Source of the DNA: Mixophyes australis
Lineage: Eukaryota > Chordata > Amphibia > Anura > Limnodynastidae
Assembly: GCA_036250195.1 (NCBI GenBank)
Contig: JAVHZZ010000006.1
Coordinates: forward strand, 79,011,369 to 79,075,368
Direction of reading: 5' to 3'
Length of the DNA stretch: 64,000 nucleotides
Positions 50,736 to 64,000 of the stretch are shown here, one piece after another. The position numbers and the translations under genes were made by a program. Within the stretch, counting starts at the first letter, position 1. Each line of letters begins with the position of its first letter. The notes beneath the pieces are model-generated. The model was not told where the DNA came from and did not search any database. It saw only the letters and a list, made by a program, of their open reading frames with translations.

Positions 50736-53700
50736 CGTAACAATCCTCGTCCCTACTATATGGATATAAGCAGCCCTCAGAGAGATTTCAGGATCAGACA
50801 TCGCTGAGGTTAGAAGAGAAATCCAGTCCAAAACCTTATTACCAGTGCACTTCCTGGCAGTATGAGATATTTCTATTTTATATGCTTTAAATATGATTAT
50901 GATATTAAAAGATGATATGCTCAAAACTTTTAACATTGGATGAACAGTCTTGTGCACTTTCCAATACCATGTCAATTTTACTAAGTTAATTATAATGATT
51001 AATGATTAAAAGTAAAGTTTTGGCTGAATAAGATAAAATACAAATAGACATCAAATAGGGGGGACATTGCAATAATTCTTCCCATAAAACCCTACCATTG
51101 AATAGACTATATTTATCTTGAGTATACTGATATCAAATATGATTGTTTTTTTCCCACTTTTTGTATTATTATATAATGAGTCCTTATGGCATCACTGGAG
51201 ACTCTCGTCGAGACTCCCTTATTTTCAACTCCAGTGGAGCCAATGTACACGTGAAAGGGATTTCATTTTGCAAATGTGGAAGTGCATTGTTTTTATGTAC
51301 TCAAGAAAAATAACTGATCTGCTACTGCATGACGGCACTATGAAAGACTTCCACAGGGTGATATGCAAATAACACCTGTTTTTTCAATGGTACATTGTGC
51401 TGATACAATATAGCACATTATAGTGAAAAAAAAAGATATCAGGGGAGCAATGTGGAGACAGGACCCCTGTCACCCCTTCAACGACAGTAAGATGCAGTTA
51501 AGTGGGATTCATGTGGAGTACAGAACTTGAGGCAGTCAGTGCTGGAATATCTTCATCGGGTATATATTACAGGGATACAGTAGGGCATACAAAAACTTTG
51601 TTATCTGAGTGACATTTTCAGTTGTATGGGAAATGGAAAACTGGACAAGTTGATTCTCAAACAGAGGCACTGCAACTTGTGTTACATGCTATGCTTTACT
51701 ATTTAAGATTTTTGGACTATATCGGGAGACTTTTTAGCCGTAATAGGCGGATAAAGTAGTACTCCGTGGCGCTTTTCAGTGTAAAAAAAAAAAAAGGCAC
51801 ATTTTGAGCCCGTTTCATTTAAAGCACGTAAATGCTGATACCTGCCCTATTTTGCATAAAATCACACTGTGCATGCCCAGAAACCAACCATACACCAGAG
51901 AACGCAGGAAAATCCAATTCCTCTTCCAGCGCCCTTACTACAGCCTATGATTTCAGTGGCAGAACGGGTAGGAGAGTGGGCATATGCACATAGTCAGTAA
52001 TGGCATCTGATTCAAGCTTTTGACATCTCTAAGGTATGTGTATTTCAGTCATATCACTTGCATCAGCTACAAGTCGGCTGTAAGTGGCGATTACTAATGA
52101 TGACAGCTGTATATACATGCTAGAACATGTATTTGCAATCAGGAGCAACTGTAAAAATGTATTTTGTGTACAGCCGATATGCTTTGTCACTAATGACTAT
52201 ATTATTAACAGGTGACATTAATTGAAAAGTTTTTTTTCTTCTCTGTGTTCTTTTGTGAGTTTATATTCCACATATGTATTGGATGTATCCTGTGGTTTTT
52301 AAAAAATGCACATTACATTTGTTTTGCGTTTGTTAATGAATCAGACCCTTTTTATGTTTTAGGCCTTATATGTAAAAATTTGTTTACACATTTAGCTGAC
52401 TTTTTAAATATCTGCAATTATCTGTATCCCTTCAGCTTTATTTATGCATCCAAATACCACAGTACTAAATTCTGCTTCTTTTCTAATAGTTTTCTATTTT
52501 CTATGTCTGGAATACTCTTTATTTGCTGAAAGATTATTCACAGACTTGTTTCCTGTTCAACTATTGGGGGTCTTTGCTATAAAAAAAAAAAACATTTCAA
52601 AGTGCAAAGTGTGTGTCTGTCGAATTGATTTAATGCTGCTGAGAACTTGTAAGGTGTACATTGGCAAATTGTACATTGTTGCATAAACTTGGGACTTTCA
52701 AACAAACTTTTAAACAAATTCTTGACTCTTACATTAACAAAAGTTTATTTGGGACCCCGTGTACTTCATTTAAATAACTCTGTTTCAAAAAATGATGCTA
52801 TCCGTTTATTTCCATGGTTTCATACGTTGCTCAGGAATGTCAACCAGTCACAATGCAGCAACAATGTGTTTCTCTGAATCAGGCAATTTCATGCAGACGT
52901 TCCATTTTGAAACAGGAGTTAATCTAGTAAATTGTAAAGCCCAGCACAATGATTTTAATTAGGAAACATATTTTTTTGAGTAAAGCTACCCGTTTAAGAA
53001 TGATTTAATTTTATGGTATAACAGTTTATTGTAATTTTATCTTAATATGCTGTCTTACTCTCTGATTTACTGAAAGCATTTCCAGCTTCTTTAAATGTAC
53101 ATAATTATTGCATAATAATGCATAATTGTACATGGTATATTATTTAGAAATCCAGATCAGGAGTTTAATGGCTGCATCTAAAAGCACAAATACTGTTGCA
53201 AGTGTGAGCTTGTAAAATACGAGCCATAAGCTGGCCGCACACATTGTGATTCTGATGCTCTATCTCATACTTGCTGACTCTCCCGGAACGTCTGGATAAA
53301 CTCAAATTAGCAGGCTGTCTCCTGGACTCCTATCTCTCTGATTGTGGCCCAGGTCAGATGTGTGTGGTAGATCCGCCCCCTGTGTCACGATGACATGCAT
53401 GTCATCTCTGGTCAACCTGCTACTTAGACTGCCTTCGCGCTTCTGCAGAGGGCACTTACTCCCACCTTGACATCAACAGACTCCCGGCGAGCCTTCTTTC
53501 TCAGCTAGTGAGAAGAGCTGATTGGCTCATAGAAGAGCTTGAGCTGAAAGCGTGACACAAGAAGAGCTGAATTGTATGACACAAAAATGTAAAGATAGAC
53601 AATGGGAATGGAAGAGACAGGCCAGGGGAATAACATAGAAACAGTGAATGGAAAAAAAACAAGGGAAGAAGTAAAAACAAGCAATAGGAGTTAAAGGAGA

Positions 53701-56276
53701 GTATAGAAAACGCCATTGGAGATAGCCATAACAGAAAATGTGGAGAGATAACTGTAAAGATTGATCTAAAGTAGTAATATGTATCCAACCTGTGATATGA
53801 AGATTATATTTCTTCATATTACAATATATGTACTCCTACCTCCTCTCCTCCCTTTCAATTATTTTAAACTCTTCTAAAAAAAAAGAAAGAAAATCAATTA
53901 AAAGACTGATAAATGCGACCACAAAGGGAGTAATAGTGAGGGTTAAAGAGAATGACCGCCTTGGAGAAATAACGTGAAAGCAGAGAAAGCGTTTGTATGT
54001 GTACACAATTATTAACTGCGGATGTTAAATGGTCTTTCAGGCATCCCTACCAGAAATGTATCTCTTATTTGAAAATGTTTCCGGTTTCGACGTAAGAAAA
54101 TTGAAAAGTATAGCTTTGTTTTTGCTCTGCTCTGTTTATTCCATCCCCCTGTTAACCCAAGTGATTGGGCACCCGTGCCTCTGGTCTCCTTGGTTATTGC
54201 TGACGTTATTAGAACATTTACGGAATAAAAATTAATAAATCTTCTCTTCAGCCTTACTACACTTACAGGCCCTGGGTGGCACTAGATTCGCCCTTGAGTG
54301 GAGCTAAATACATCCCTTTCACATTGCAGTGCCTAGACTTGGAGAATGCCCCTTTTTAATGATTTTTTCCAACAGTTGGCAAGTATACTCTAACTGAGAG
54401 CAGCAACATCATTGTACTGTTTGGCTGCATGTGAAAGTGGCAAAATTGGAAGGGATCAATAGACGGTTAGTGCAGTTGACATAATCTTCCTGACAGCATT
54501 ATCCAGCATGTCCAATAATCATAGATTTCATTAAAAACATCATCAGGCATTGTGGTTGTATTGGGCTAATATCATCATCATCATCATTTATTTATATAGC
54601 GCCAACATATTCCGTAGCGCTTTACAATTGGGGGGGGACACACATAATAAACGAATAAACAAACTGGGTAAAGCAGACAAAGAGGTGAGAAGGCCCTGCT
54701 CGCAAGCTTACAATCTAATATGTTGTTATAATCCATAAATTATGTGGAATACTGTAAAAAACAGCATTTTTTTCCAGTGGCAGGAATTCAGATTTTCATA
54801 GGGAAATTTTTGACAGGTTTTGACTTGAGCAGCCATTTTTTTAAGAGTAAAGCAATGCCATATATAACCATTGATGAAATCTGACTGTGATATCACCAAG
54901 TAAGTTCTTCCTAGCATTATTCTTGGATGCAAGTGAATCTAAATCTCGCCCTAAGTCCTTCTTGTGATATAAGCAGAGGTTTATATATGTGTACTACTTT
55001 ATTGGTTGATGCGCTATGCTTTTTCTAATATTGTGTTTTATTCCACTTACTATTCTTCTAAAAATAAAGTGGGTGATCTGTAGGTGCGTTATTTTTTATT
55101 TTATTACTGTATCTTGCCCGAAACTGCAAAAAAAAAACAATAAAATGATGGATTTTTGAGTCAGATGTGTAAACGAGTTAAAGGGGAGTTGAGTGGACAA
55201 ACTTGGAGTCACGGTCTTGATGTATGAGCACAAATAGGCTGGATTTATATACGTGATGTAAGCTGTACATGCACAAGGTGAACTGGTGCACACTGAAAGG
55301 TCACCGGGAATGCACAAAAATTGTTTACTCTATTACAAGGATCACTTTTTATAAAATCACCATTATGACGAAAAAGCTATGTAATTAGAATTTGCAAGCC
55401 TACCACATGACTAAGACTCTAAGTAGATAGGCCTTAGGATTACAGCGTTTAAGCAACATTTTGCACCTTGAGCTCACGGGTTGCACAAATTAAGCTTGTT
55501 GTCACATTTCAGCCTGGCTGTAGACTCCCTCAAATGTTTGTACTTTGTAGATGTATGCATATGTATATACAGGAGCTGCACTAGAGAGAGGATAGGAAGA
55601 TGCACATTTACACTGGGCTTGAGCTTTGTAAATAGGCCAACATTATGCTGAGTTAATTAAAAGAATTGCAACTGAATTGCTAGTTTATGCATGGTTCTAA
55701 AGTAATTAATACACAAATGTTTTATTTCATTGACCACTGTTCCTTGGTGTAAACCACAGGTGTCAAGGTTAGTGGTTTGTTCTTTTCACCATGCTCTTTA
55801 TCAGAGACATGGAAGAAATCATATCCTTTCTGATCTAAGAGCCCCTCTGCCCTCCTTCCTTCTCTGTCACATAGTATGATGTACACAGGAATTTAAGTAA
55901 AAATGTCAGAGCGGAGATCTATAAGCTGGTGCTTTGTTTCTTTATTGCTTCTTTGTAGCGGGTTGTAGAGTTTTGTATAATTTTGTCATACCAGCTTAAT
56001 GTGTATTATGATTGTATACAAATAAATTCTGTTTGATATGCATCCCTCCTATTTACTTAACAAAATTCGGTAAAAACAATTCTTAGAGCATAAACGATTC
56101 CTAGTATATCCTATCAAGGGATACATGGGAAGCTCCAGTGTCCTGAGGCTCCACCTTCACACCTTTCACCTCGCATATTGGCAGAACATGTGACTACCTC
56201 CTCCTTCACATAGGACCCCCCCTGTCACCCATAAGCATGAGCCAACCTTGTCTTATGATAAATTAGATTCTGCCAG
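50736..56276. other. Intergenic stretch after FAAP100
   Basis: Includes the FAAP100 3' UTR at the start. No gene is supported. A possible 1.1-kb DNA transposon lies at about 53267-54388, with weak ends ATACTTGCTGACT and AGTTGGCAAGTAT. An L2 tail is at 54573-54720. The rest is AT-rich with short A- or T-runs. Confidence 0.45.
54573..54720 (-). repeat. L2 LINE 3' end fragment
   Basis: ATCATCATCATCATTTATTT followed by ATATAGCGCCAACATATTCC and, at 54700, CTCGCAAGCTTACAATCTA, as in the tail of the L2 copy at 25640-25795. Confidence 0.78.
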
Positions 56277-56279
56277 TAA

Positions 56280-56700
56280 AGCTGGGTACACACTACAGAA
56301 ATTTCGGCCAACTTTTCATGCCGAGCGATTTTACATGCGACCGATGGTCCGATCGGTCGGTCCATGGACTGCATACACACTAGCCTTGTTTAGGACGAGA
56401 AAGGGAAGAGCAGACGTCCCTTTAGCGACTTTTTACAGCCATGTTGTCGTGAGCAATGACTGTAATTTCGTACTCACTGTTGTGGATCGGTCGGAAGTTT
56501 ATACACACTACACAGCGGAAACGAGATTGGAACGAAAATATTAAACGGTACGACCAACCAAATGAGGCGACAATCGTCCATTTGGGCAGACTTTTGACCA
56601 CCGTGTCACTGCACACACTGACTCGACTTTTGAACGAGCGGTCGTATGTCGGCTGTTTCAGCCGATTATTGGACGAAAACAGTGTAGTATGTACCCAGCT
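56280..56700 (+). mobile_element. 421-bp MITE, copy 1
   Basis: Ends AGCTGGGTACACACTACAG and GTAGTATGTACCCAGCT are inverted repeats, and TAA flanks both sides (56277-56279, 56701-56703). It is CpG-rich compared with its surroundings (CGATCGG, CCGATTATTGG). Open frames across it are shadows with no known motif. Confidence 0.85.
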
Positions 56701-56703
56701 TAA

Positions 56704-59049
56704 CAGAGAGAGGCACAGGCTGTCAGTAGGTATCGCTCTGCTGCAACAAAGTTTGAATTACCCTTTCTATAGCTAACGGGGAGAATTGTTCATCCTGTTT
56801 TTCAAACCAGTGGAACTTCCATTTATGTAATGAAGCACAAACCCAATGGATCTAGTGTACAAATCCTACAATGTTTTTCTGTGGCACAGAGACAATATTT
56901 GTCATTGTTTCTATTACCAATATGGCTGGAGGCACTCTTCTGTAACATGAATTATAAATTGTGTCTTTGTTGTACACTATTCTGCCCTAGTTTGTCAATT
57001 TCAGCAGTGAAATATAATTTAGCTGCTAGAGGTGCCAGCATTATGTGCTGCACATAGACATCTAGTGTTAACCCTCATCTACCATCCACAGTTTGTGTTC
57101 ATTGAATCTGTCTTCAGAGATCCGTGCAACAGGCTGGAGGTATTGTGGGGACCTGAGTAAAGTGGTACATTTGTTTAGCTTCAGTGTGTACTACGGGTGG
57201 AAAAGCCATCTGTTTAGTGCATCGAGCTTACAGGGTGACAGGGTTAATGCAGAATTCACATCCCCTTTTGTTCTGTGGTGGGTTTCTGGAGGTATGGATT
57301 TAAGCTAATGGACTGGTAGCTCACAGGCAGTTTCCCAAAAGCACTGACAGCTTATCAATTATTGAAGCACACTTTAGTGCTTCTGATAACCCGATCAGCC
57401 ATTAGGTCCAGCAAAGCTCTTTGTGTTCATTCTAACCACATATATAGGGTGATAATCCTTAAAACAAGGAACTTGGAAATTACCCTTAACTTGTTTTTAT
57501 AATTGTCTTTTGTACTCCGTATTGTATGTGTATATATAATGTTATATCTTCAATATTTCTTAATGAGTTAAAAGTGGGCATGGTTTAATATTCACAATAA
57601 AACGTCACTTTTGTAGAGTACATGTTATATATAGTCTTAAAAGAACATAGAATTTTTTTTTAATGACTACAGGACAAAAAACATGTTTTTGCATTCTAAG
57701 TATAGACTTTTTAATAAAATAATCTATAAAATGTTATACCTATTCCATCTATGACATTTTTAAGAACATTGTAAGAGTCCTTCACTTATATAGTGTGTTG
57801 GCTAGGATCACTGAAACCTTAGCATGTACTTAATGCATTCTACGCCGTGTTTAAAACTGGCATGTTCTGCACATAGGGTAGCTTTGTCTAGCCTGTATTG
57901 CAGGGACTATGTGAGGACTGTATCTCTTATTAACTATTAAGCCTTTCGGGATGTGAGACAGCAGCAACACGTTATAACTGGGATACACTTTCCGAAGAAC
58001 ATCATGTTTTTATTTGTTTGTTTCCTTGTTTTTATCAGAACATTGGCAGCTGAATTTAATTTAGCACCTTGAGGTCTGTGTACATTTTCACAGAGGCAGA
58101 ACAGAATAAATACATAGTGATGCACCATGAAATCAGCATTAATATCTTAAGAACCTGTTTTTGTACCTGCCACATTATTTGTCTGTATTTTCCCCACAAG
58201 ACATACTATATTGGGGGATGAATACTGCACAATAGTCTATGGCACACTTAATGTACACCTATTACGAGAAGGGGGCCTTAGTGCATGAAAGAGCAGTAGT
58301 AAAGTAATAGCCTGTCTTCTTTTATTCCCATTCCCATATGGTCATTTGTTACTATTAGTCTATTTGTTCATATAGCACCAACATAGGCTTCAGCGCTGCA
58401 GAGTCACATAACTGTTCAGGCACATCAGTCCCTCTCCCAGTGAAGCATACAATCTATTCACCTACCACAGACATAAACACACATACACCAGGGACAGTTT
58501 TTCGTCTTTGGACTGAGGGTGATAACTAGAGCCTTATACAAACTCCACACAGGCAGCACCCTGGGTCTTAATAGAGTCCAAGTCTAAGTGAATGTAAGTG
58601 TACAAATTATTGAAGAATAAAAAGAAAATCTACTTTTTTTTTTATTCTATTTTTTTTTTTCTTAAGATTCCTAACACTGTGTTTTTTAAGTTAAAAACAG
58701 TGACATAGAAAACAGTTAAGTTTTCCAGCACTTTTAACCTGATGGCATGTTACATTGTTTCAGTTTAATCTTTCATTTGCAAAAATCCAGCCTACCCCTT
58801 AGTTCACACAGAAAAGCAACTGTTAGGCCCTGATGAGTTTACTCATAGTAAGTGACTGTTTTAGTCTTTCCAAGGCTGTTTTATGTCTTTATTTTTTTTT
58901 CATAAAGAAGAACAGGGCAAGGTTAGTTTGTGTCAAAAATATTTTCCCCAAGTAATAGAGTGTAATTTATACAATTAAATTATAATGGATGACCACAGCA
59001 TTAACAATTTTAAATGTATTTCTGGTTATGAAAGACTTGCATTAAACAC
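56704..59049. other. Intergenic DNA between the two inverted MITEs
   Basis: AT-rich. Contains only the SINE fragment at 58362-58575 among features that I recognise. No gene is supported. Confidence 0.5.
58362..58575 (-). repeat. tRNA-derived SINE fragment with L2-like tail
   Basis: The left part (CATATAGCACCAACATAGGC, TTCAGCGCTGCA, CAGTCCCTCTCCCAGTGAAGC) is the L2-like tail reversed. The right part (TTTTTCGTCTTTGGACTGAG, AAACTCCACACAGGCAGCACCCTGGG) is the central domain of the vertebrate SINE also seen at 18808-18925. The tRNA head is missing or worn away. Confidence 0.55.
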
Positions 59050-59052
59050 TAA

Positions 59053-59473
59053 AGCTGGGTACACACTACACTGTTATGGTCCAATAATCGGCTCAAACAG
59101 CCGACATACGACCGCTCGTTCAAAAGTCGGGTCAGTGTGTGCAGTGACACGATGGTCGAAAGTCTGCCCAAATGAACAATTGTCGCCTCATTTGGTTGGT
59201 CGTACCGTTTAATATTTTCGTTCCAATCTCGTTTCCGCTGTGTAGTGTGTATAAACTTCCGACCGATCCACAACAGTGAGTACGAAATTACAGTCATTGT
59301 TCACAACAACATGGCTGTAAAAAGTCGCTAAAGGGACGTCTGCTCTTCCCTTTATCGTCCTAAACAAGGCTAGTGTGTATGCAGTCCATGGACCGAGCGA
59401 TCGGAACATTGATCGCATGTAAAATCGCTCAGCATAAAAAGTTGGTCGAAATTTCTGTAGTGTGTACCCAGCT
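59053..59473 (-). mobile_element. 421-bp MITE, copy 2, inverted relative to copy 1
   Basis: The same 421-bp length as 56280-56700 and its reverse complement with few differences. Flanked by TAA (59050-59052) and TTA (59474-59476), a TWA-type duplication with one change. The pair forms a 2.35-kb-spaced inverted repeat. Confidence 0.85.
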
Positions 59474-59476
59474 TTA

Positions 59477-62400
59477 GGCATGGAACTTTATCTTTTATGC
59501 CTGGAACCTAGATTTGTTGTTTATTATAGTAGACTATTAATTAACTTTGCTACCCATCAAAGAGGTTTAAATTAATAATGTACTTTTTATCTGCTTCCCT
59601 TTTGTCCACAAAGTTAGCATAGTATCAATTCTAAACATAACTTGACAAATTGGGAACTTGTTCAAAATAATAATAAAGTAGTAATTGTTATATAAATTGT
59701 TATAGAATTTGTTTGCAGTAAAGGATTTGTGGCATCCCTAAACAGTATGGCAACTTACATGATCTATAGCTGAAGAACCACTGGATTAAAGTAGTCCAGA
59801 ATCAGAGAATCCAATAAGCAACTGTTTTCTAGAATGCTGATGTGTCAGCTGATAGAAAGAAAGCAGAGGTTTCATTGGAAAGAGGCTATGACGGATTTTC
59901 TGAGCAGTTAACAACTGTGGTAGGAGCCCTCCAGAATTTCTTGTTTTCTCAGAAGTGAGAAGTGGAAGTGAAATCAGGAATTATGTTCAGGAGGAGGTGC
60001 ACACATTAAAATTGTATTCAGAAAAGCTAGTGGGCATTTGAGGTTGCTCTGCATCCCTTTGAGTATTGTGGTTGTGGTTCTGTCGGTTAGAATTTGACAC
60101 TCAACTGCCTTCATCTCCCATAGAGCCCCCTCTCCTGGGCTGCATGGTCCAGTAGGCCTCTCCAAGCTGACAGATCTGGGTCTTGTACAGCCGCCCTGCA
60201 GGGATAACCTAATTGGATTTCAGCCAGATGAGATATACAAACACACTCTACTCTAATACAGAGCATGCTGCATTTAACCCTAGTGGGCACTATAATCCCC
60301 TATCAGGCCTGACTTGGCATAAATTGAATCCCAGCAGAAAGTGTAGATGGGGCATTGTTTAAAGTTATCATATTAGTTCCAATTATGTTTTAGAATTTTA
60401 TGGTACAATTTATTTTACAGTTGTGCAATTTGCATAAAACACTTCAATATACAATAAAATGAGTGAGTATATGTTTGGATTTTTTGTTACTGCCTTAAAT
60501 GTTACAAGATAAAATTGACAGGTTGTCATACAGATGTACATGACTCTGCAAGGGGAATATAGTGTTACTCGGGGTTGTATTTGCACACTTAAGTATGTTG
60601 TTATAAGACCTATTGCTTAGTAAGTGAGCAGTAACTAAAGACAAAATCAGGATACTTAAAATAATCTTACATGTGCCTTATAATTTTTCATATAAATGGA
60701 TGTGCAAGAACTTGCATGATAAAGGTCTGTTCCACCTTAAATATGAATTTAACTAACCTTCCCTTCCTACTATTACTGTGGAGACCCTCCGTTGGACCTC
60801 CACCATTGGCTGTATTAAGCAAGGTGCCTGCATTTACATAGTGAGGGGACCTCTGCCGATCATCTTCAGCACTGCTTGGCTCTTTTGTTAGCAGGGGACA
60901 GCCCACACAGCAGCTGTAAGATATTCAACTACAGATGATATGTCTTATTTCTCCTGCTACAGCAAGCTAAGCAGCATAGAAAGGGCCAGCTGATGATAGC
61001 AACAGATGGTGGGGGTACCACCACCAAGTACTATTATTTGGAATGGAGGTAAAATTTATATTTAAAGGGGGGAACCCTCCTAATGAATGGGTCCATCAGA
61101 GGTTTCCTGCCGTACTACTAAATAACCATCAGAGGGCAGCAACTCACTAACATGCTGTATTTGCCAATGTGAATTCTAAGAGAACCAATGCCCAGTGCTT
61201 TAAAAATAAATGAGACTTGTAGCATTCAGAGCTTACAAAGCATGCAGTATTCCCCAAGGGAAAGGAAGCTCTTTGTTCTGTGACAGCTCCGATTATCACA
61301 GGCGACAGCACAGACAGAGATTACTGGCTGCAGAAGAGAGGAAAACCACATGATGTTACAGAATAATCCACAGGACTCATGTGCTTCCTGCCAGGTGCTA
61401 ATCATATGGATTCCGGCTGCAGAAACTTACAATGTCCTCTCATCACCTCCAAAATTGAGAATACTGTCTAGCTGAAGACTATTCTGCATCAATCTACTCT
61501 TCTAAATATTAGGATAAATGCAGCATGTGTCTGTGGTACTGTACACTGAGAATAGGTGAGGAATTCACAAAGAATGTAATATGTGCCATTACCAGCTATG
61601 AACAGTAGAAGGAGCTCTTTCACCATGAAGGCCAGGACTAAATTATGGGAAGATAGTTCTGTGCTGAAACCTGCAGTGTGGGCTTCATACAGCATCTTTA
61701 TACTTCCTTATACAGATTAAGAGAGGATTTCTAAATAGTATGGGTTGGCGAAACATTCTAATGCATTCTATGAGATCTTCTGTCCACTAAAGTAGATGCT
61801 GGTCTTTGAAAAGCAATATTTTAAACTATGTTATTGTTTAAAACAAGGAATTACTACTTTTATTTCCGTATGAAGTAATGGTGTTCGCTTTCTTCTGCCA
61901 GCTTGAGATCATTGAAAATAATGTATGGATCATTAAAAGTTATCAAGCATGGCTGCTCAGTTCCACATGCAGCTGAGGTTTCAGAGAGAGATAGCTTGGC
62001 CTCAATACAGTGCTACTTGTCCACCATGAGAGGTCAGCACAATCTCTTCTATCCACACCCAAACAATGTAAGACATTTAAAGCCTTATCAGCTGGATTGT
62101 TAACATCTGTTTGCACAGTCTAACAGCTCATCCTTGGAGTAAGTTTCATTGCTTCCTGACTCCTCATTTTTAATATCAAAGATGCTGCCATACAAAGCTA
62201 CTGTAAGCATTGCAGAATTCAGGTATTTAATACCATATTGGCTTTTGTTAATATATTCAAACACATAAAACATCCGTGACATGAGCTGTTGTGAGACCGC
62301 AGAGTTGCTCTGTACATTTGATTATTCTTACTCTACTTTGTTTTATCCATCCTGATGGTGGTGGAGATGTGCCATGGACTGTTTAATGATTGCCGGTTAG

Positions 62401-64000
62401 TAAAAGATGATGGACATTTTTTTTTAACCTTCGATACTGCATAAAATCAAATGGGCGTGATCGTGTTATGTAAAAAAAGCTGCATGAGGAACCCATCTGT
62501 GCACTGGCCTCTCCCCATCACCTCCGAAGGTTTCATTGCAGATTCTCCTTTTATGGCTCAGTCTTTGCAGACACTGAACACTTCTAGTTCCTTCTTACAC
62601 ACCCCCCTCCACGCAAACACACAACTAAGTCATGAGCAGGAAATTGCATGGGGAAGGTCACCTAGCCTAGTGAGTCAGACCGCCCTAAGAACTGATAGAT
62701 TGAAAAAAAGCAACCTTAGTCAGTCTGACACACTTTGTCTCCTCCTGTAATTATTATCTATTAATATAAGCATTTAGGTAAACACGCAGATGTAGACACA
62801 ATTATTGATGTTCTCTCTTAATTATGCTATTTAAAACTAAAATATTTTTCAAAATGCAATTAACTTTAAAAAAGTAGCAGGATTTTGACATTGTTTTACT
62901 GACAGGATAGGTGGAGATGGCAGATACCTACAATAAATAAAAATGTTCATTATGTTACACGTTTGCAATTTAGAATGTAAATTTTGAACATAATGTTTTT
63001 CATATTTTAACATTGACAAACTGCAGTTTAGCAGACAAAAAAAAAACTGAGCTGGTACAGCAGGATGCTTCTAGGTAGTAACATAGTCTCATATATCATA
63101 GCTTGGCTCATTCTTAAAATAAATTTTTATAAATGACTAGAATTACTACCAACTAGGTTCATAGTGTAGCATGGACTGTAAAATTGTCCCTATTTACGGC
63201 CTAATTTGTAAGAAAAAATGTCCTTGGACTATAAACACCGGTCACGTGGGACAATATATACCTGGCGGATATATTTACACCAATACTGTTAAATGTATTG
63301 TTTCTGTTATTGCTTCTACAAAAGGCCTGCATGAGCCATCACATTCCATGTGAGTTATATTTGTAAAGCGCTACGGAATATGTTGGCGCTATATAAATAA
63401 ATGATGATGCTCCTGAATTTCTCACTGCCCATATGATTTCGTCCAAGCTCAATGAATTATTTGATGTTAAAGGCTTGTTTATATTAATGTCCATGAGCAG
63501 AAAGATATCACTTACATGGATCTGGTGTTTTCTCTTATATGTACATTGAATGCTATAATTTCACTTCCTCTGCCTTTCACCAGTACCTACAGATAACATA
63601 CTTTTTTTCAAACTTGTGCTACCAAAATTTCTGCTAGACCGTTCATTTTCTTTGAGTGCCACTGTCACTCATCCAGAGGCCACATATCATCTTGGTATCA
63701 TTCAGTGCTGACATCTAGTGAAAACTAGAAAGATCCTCATGAGTCTAACTGGGAAAGGGATTTAAATGAGGGCCTGTATGCAGAAGATTGGTTGGATATA
63801 TGCACGGGTGTGGCCAAATTCTCTATCAGTGTGTGTGTTAAAGAAAATAAATAGAAGCTTTTATTGCTGTGCATGGTCTTGTCGGTTCGTAAAGGGATAC
63901 AAAATATCATTGTAAGAATAACAGCTACAATTATCCCATTTCAGCTGAAACACATATTACCCCTTCTGCCTTTTCCCGACGTTCCAAAACAACATCTTAT
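59477..64000. other. Intergenic stretch to window end, L2 tail at 63352-63410
   Basis: 63360-63410 (AAAGCGCTACGGAATATGTT, GGCGCTATATAAATAAATGATGATG) is a + strand L2 tail without a body. No gene, tRNA or other repeat is recognised in the rest. Short open frames here have no motif, and codon use does not stand out. Confidence 0.5.

Noticed and set aside
53267..54388. Complete DNA transposon with ATACTTGC ends
   Set aside because: The ends match over only about 12 bp with mismatches and no target duplication was found; kept only as a remark.
56248..56776. Open frames of about 98 and 106 codons, also present in the inverted copy at 59049-59481
   Set aside because: They lie inside the 421-bp MITE and appear in both copies only because the MITE sequence is shared. 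No domain, no codon bias, and the frames read through the inverted terminal repeats.
62451..62750. 99-codon + strand open frame near the window end
   Set aside because: No motif, no splice-site support, no repeat of known coding type; length is within chance for this region.

Overview
The window reads as vertebrate nuclear DNA, most likely from an anuran amphibian. It has long introns, short exons with GT-AG borders, and very heavy repeat load: DIRS-type YR retrotransposons, a Ty3/Gypsy chromovirus-type element, L2- and L1/Tx1-like LINEs, tRNA-derived SINE fragments with L2 tails, Tc1, hAT and many small palindromic MITEs. The frog assignment is inference from this repeat mix and from the degree of protein similarity; no species can be named from the sequence alone.

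The one recognisable host gene that looks complete is FAAP100 (Fanconi anaemia core complex associated protein 100), on the + strand. Nine coding exons (14291-14464, 16135-16253, 17786-18693, 19465-19612, 22007-22737, 37661-37785, 37989-38105, 46389-46469, 50601-50735) join in frame with consistent phases into about 845 codons and end in TGA. A CpG-rich stretch with an inverted CCAAT box at about 11030-11300 is the best promoter candidate. Upstream, 6599-6872 is the last coding exon of another + strand gene, a coiled-coil protein I do not recognise. The 13 kb after FAAP100 holds no gene I can support.

Region by region: 1-2802 holds the 3' end of an L2-type LINE and a decayed hAT element with a ZBED/SCAND3-like transposase, itself hit by a 175-bp MITE; 2870-3795 is an L1-like fragment; 6599-6872 is the unknown exon; 11.0-50.7 kb is the FAAP100 promoter and gene; 50.7-64 kb is intergenic with an inverted pair of 421-bp MITEs, a SINE fragment and L2 tails.

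The introns of FAAP100 are the striking part. Intron 4 carries a 1.6-kb non-autonomous hAT element with a perfect 8-bp target duplication and an internal minisatellite. Intron 5 (14.9 kb) is mostly one DIRS element bounded by about 100-bp inverted terminal repeats (24886-37610), into which an L2 LINE, a 1068-bp solo LTR, a 175-bp palindromic MITE and a 5.36-kb Gypsy element have inserted separately. Its right end stops about 50 bp before the exon 6 acceptor. Intron 7 has a second DIRS fragment (with its own MITE) and a Tc1 element carrying another copy of the same MITE family. Intron 8 has a second L2 copy split by an LTR-like insert, and an L1-like fragment. All transposon genes seen here are broken. 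I found no evidence for a new multi-gene system; the most informative material is the nesting, which gives a relative order of transposon activity, and the tight spacing of transposon ends to FAAP100 splice sites.
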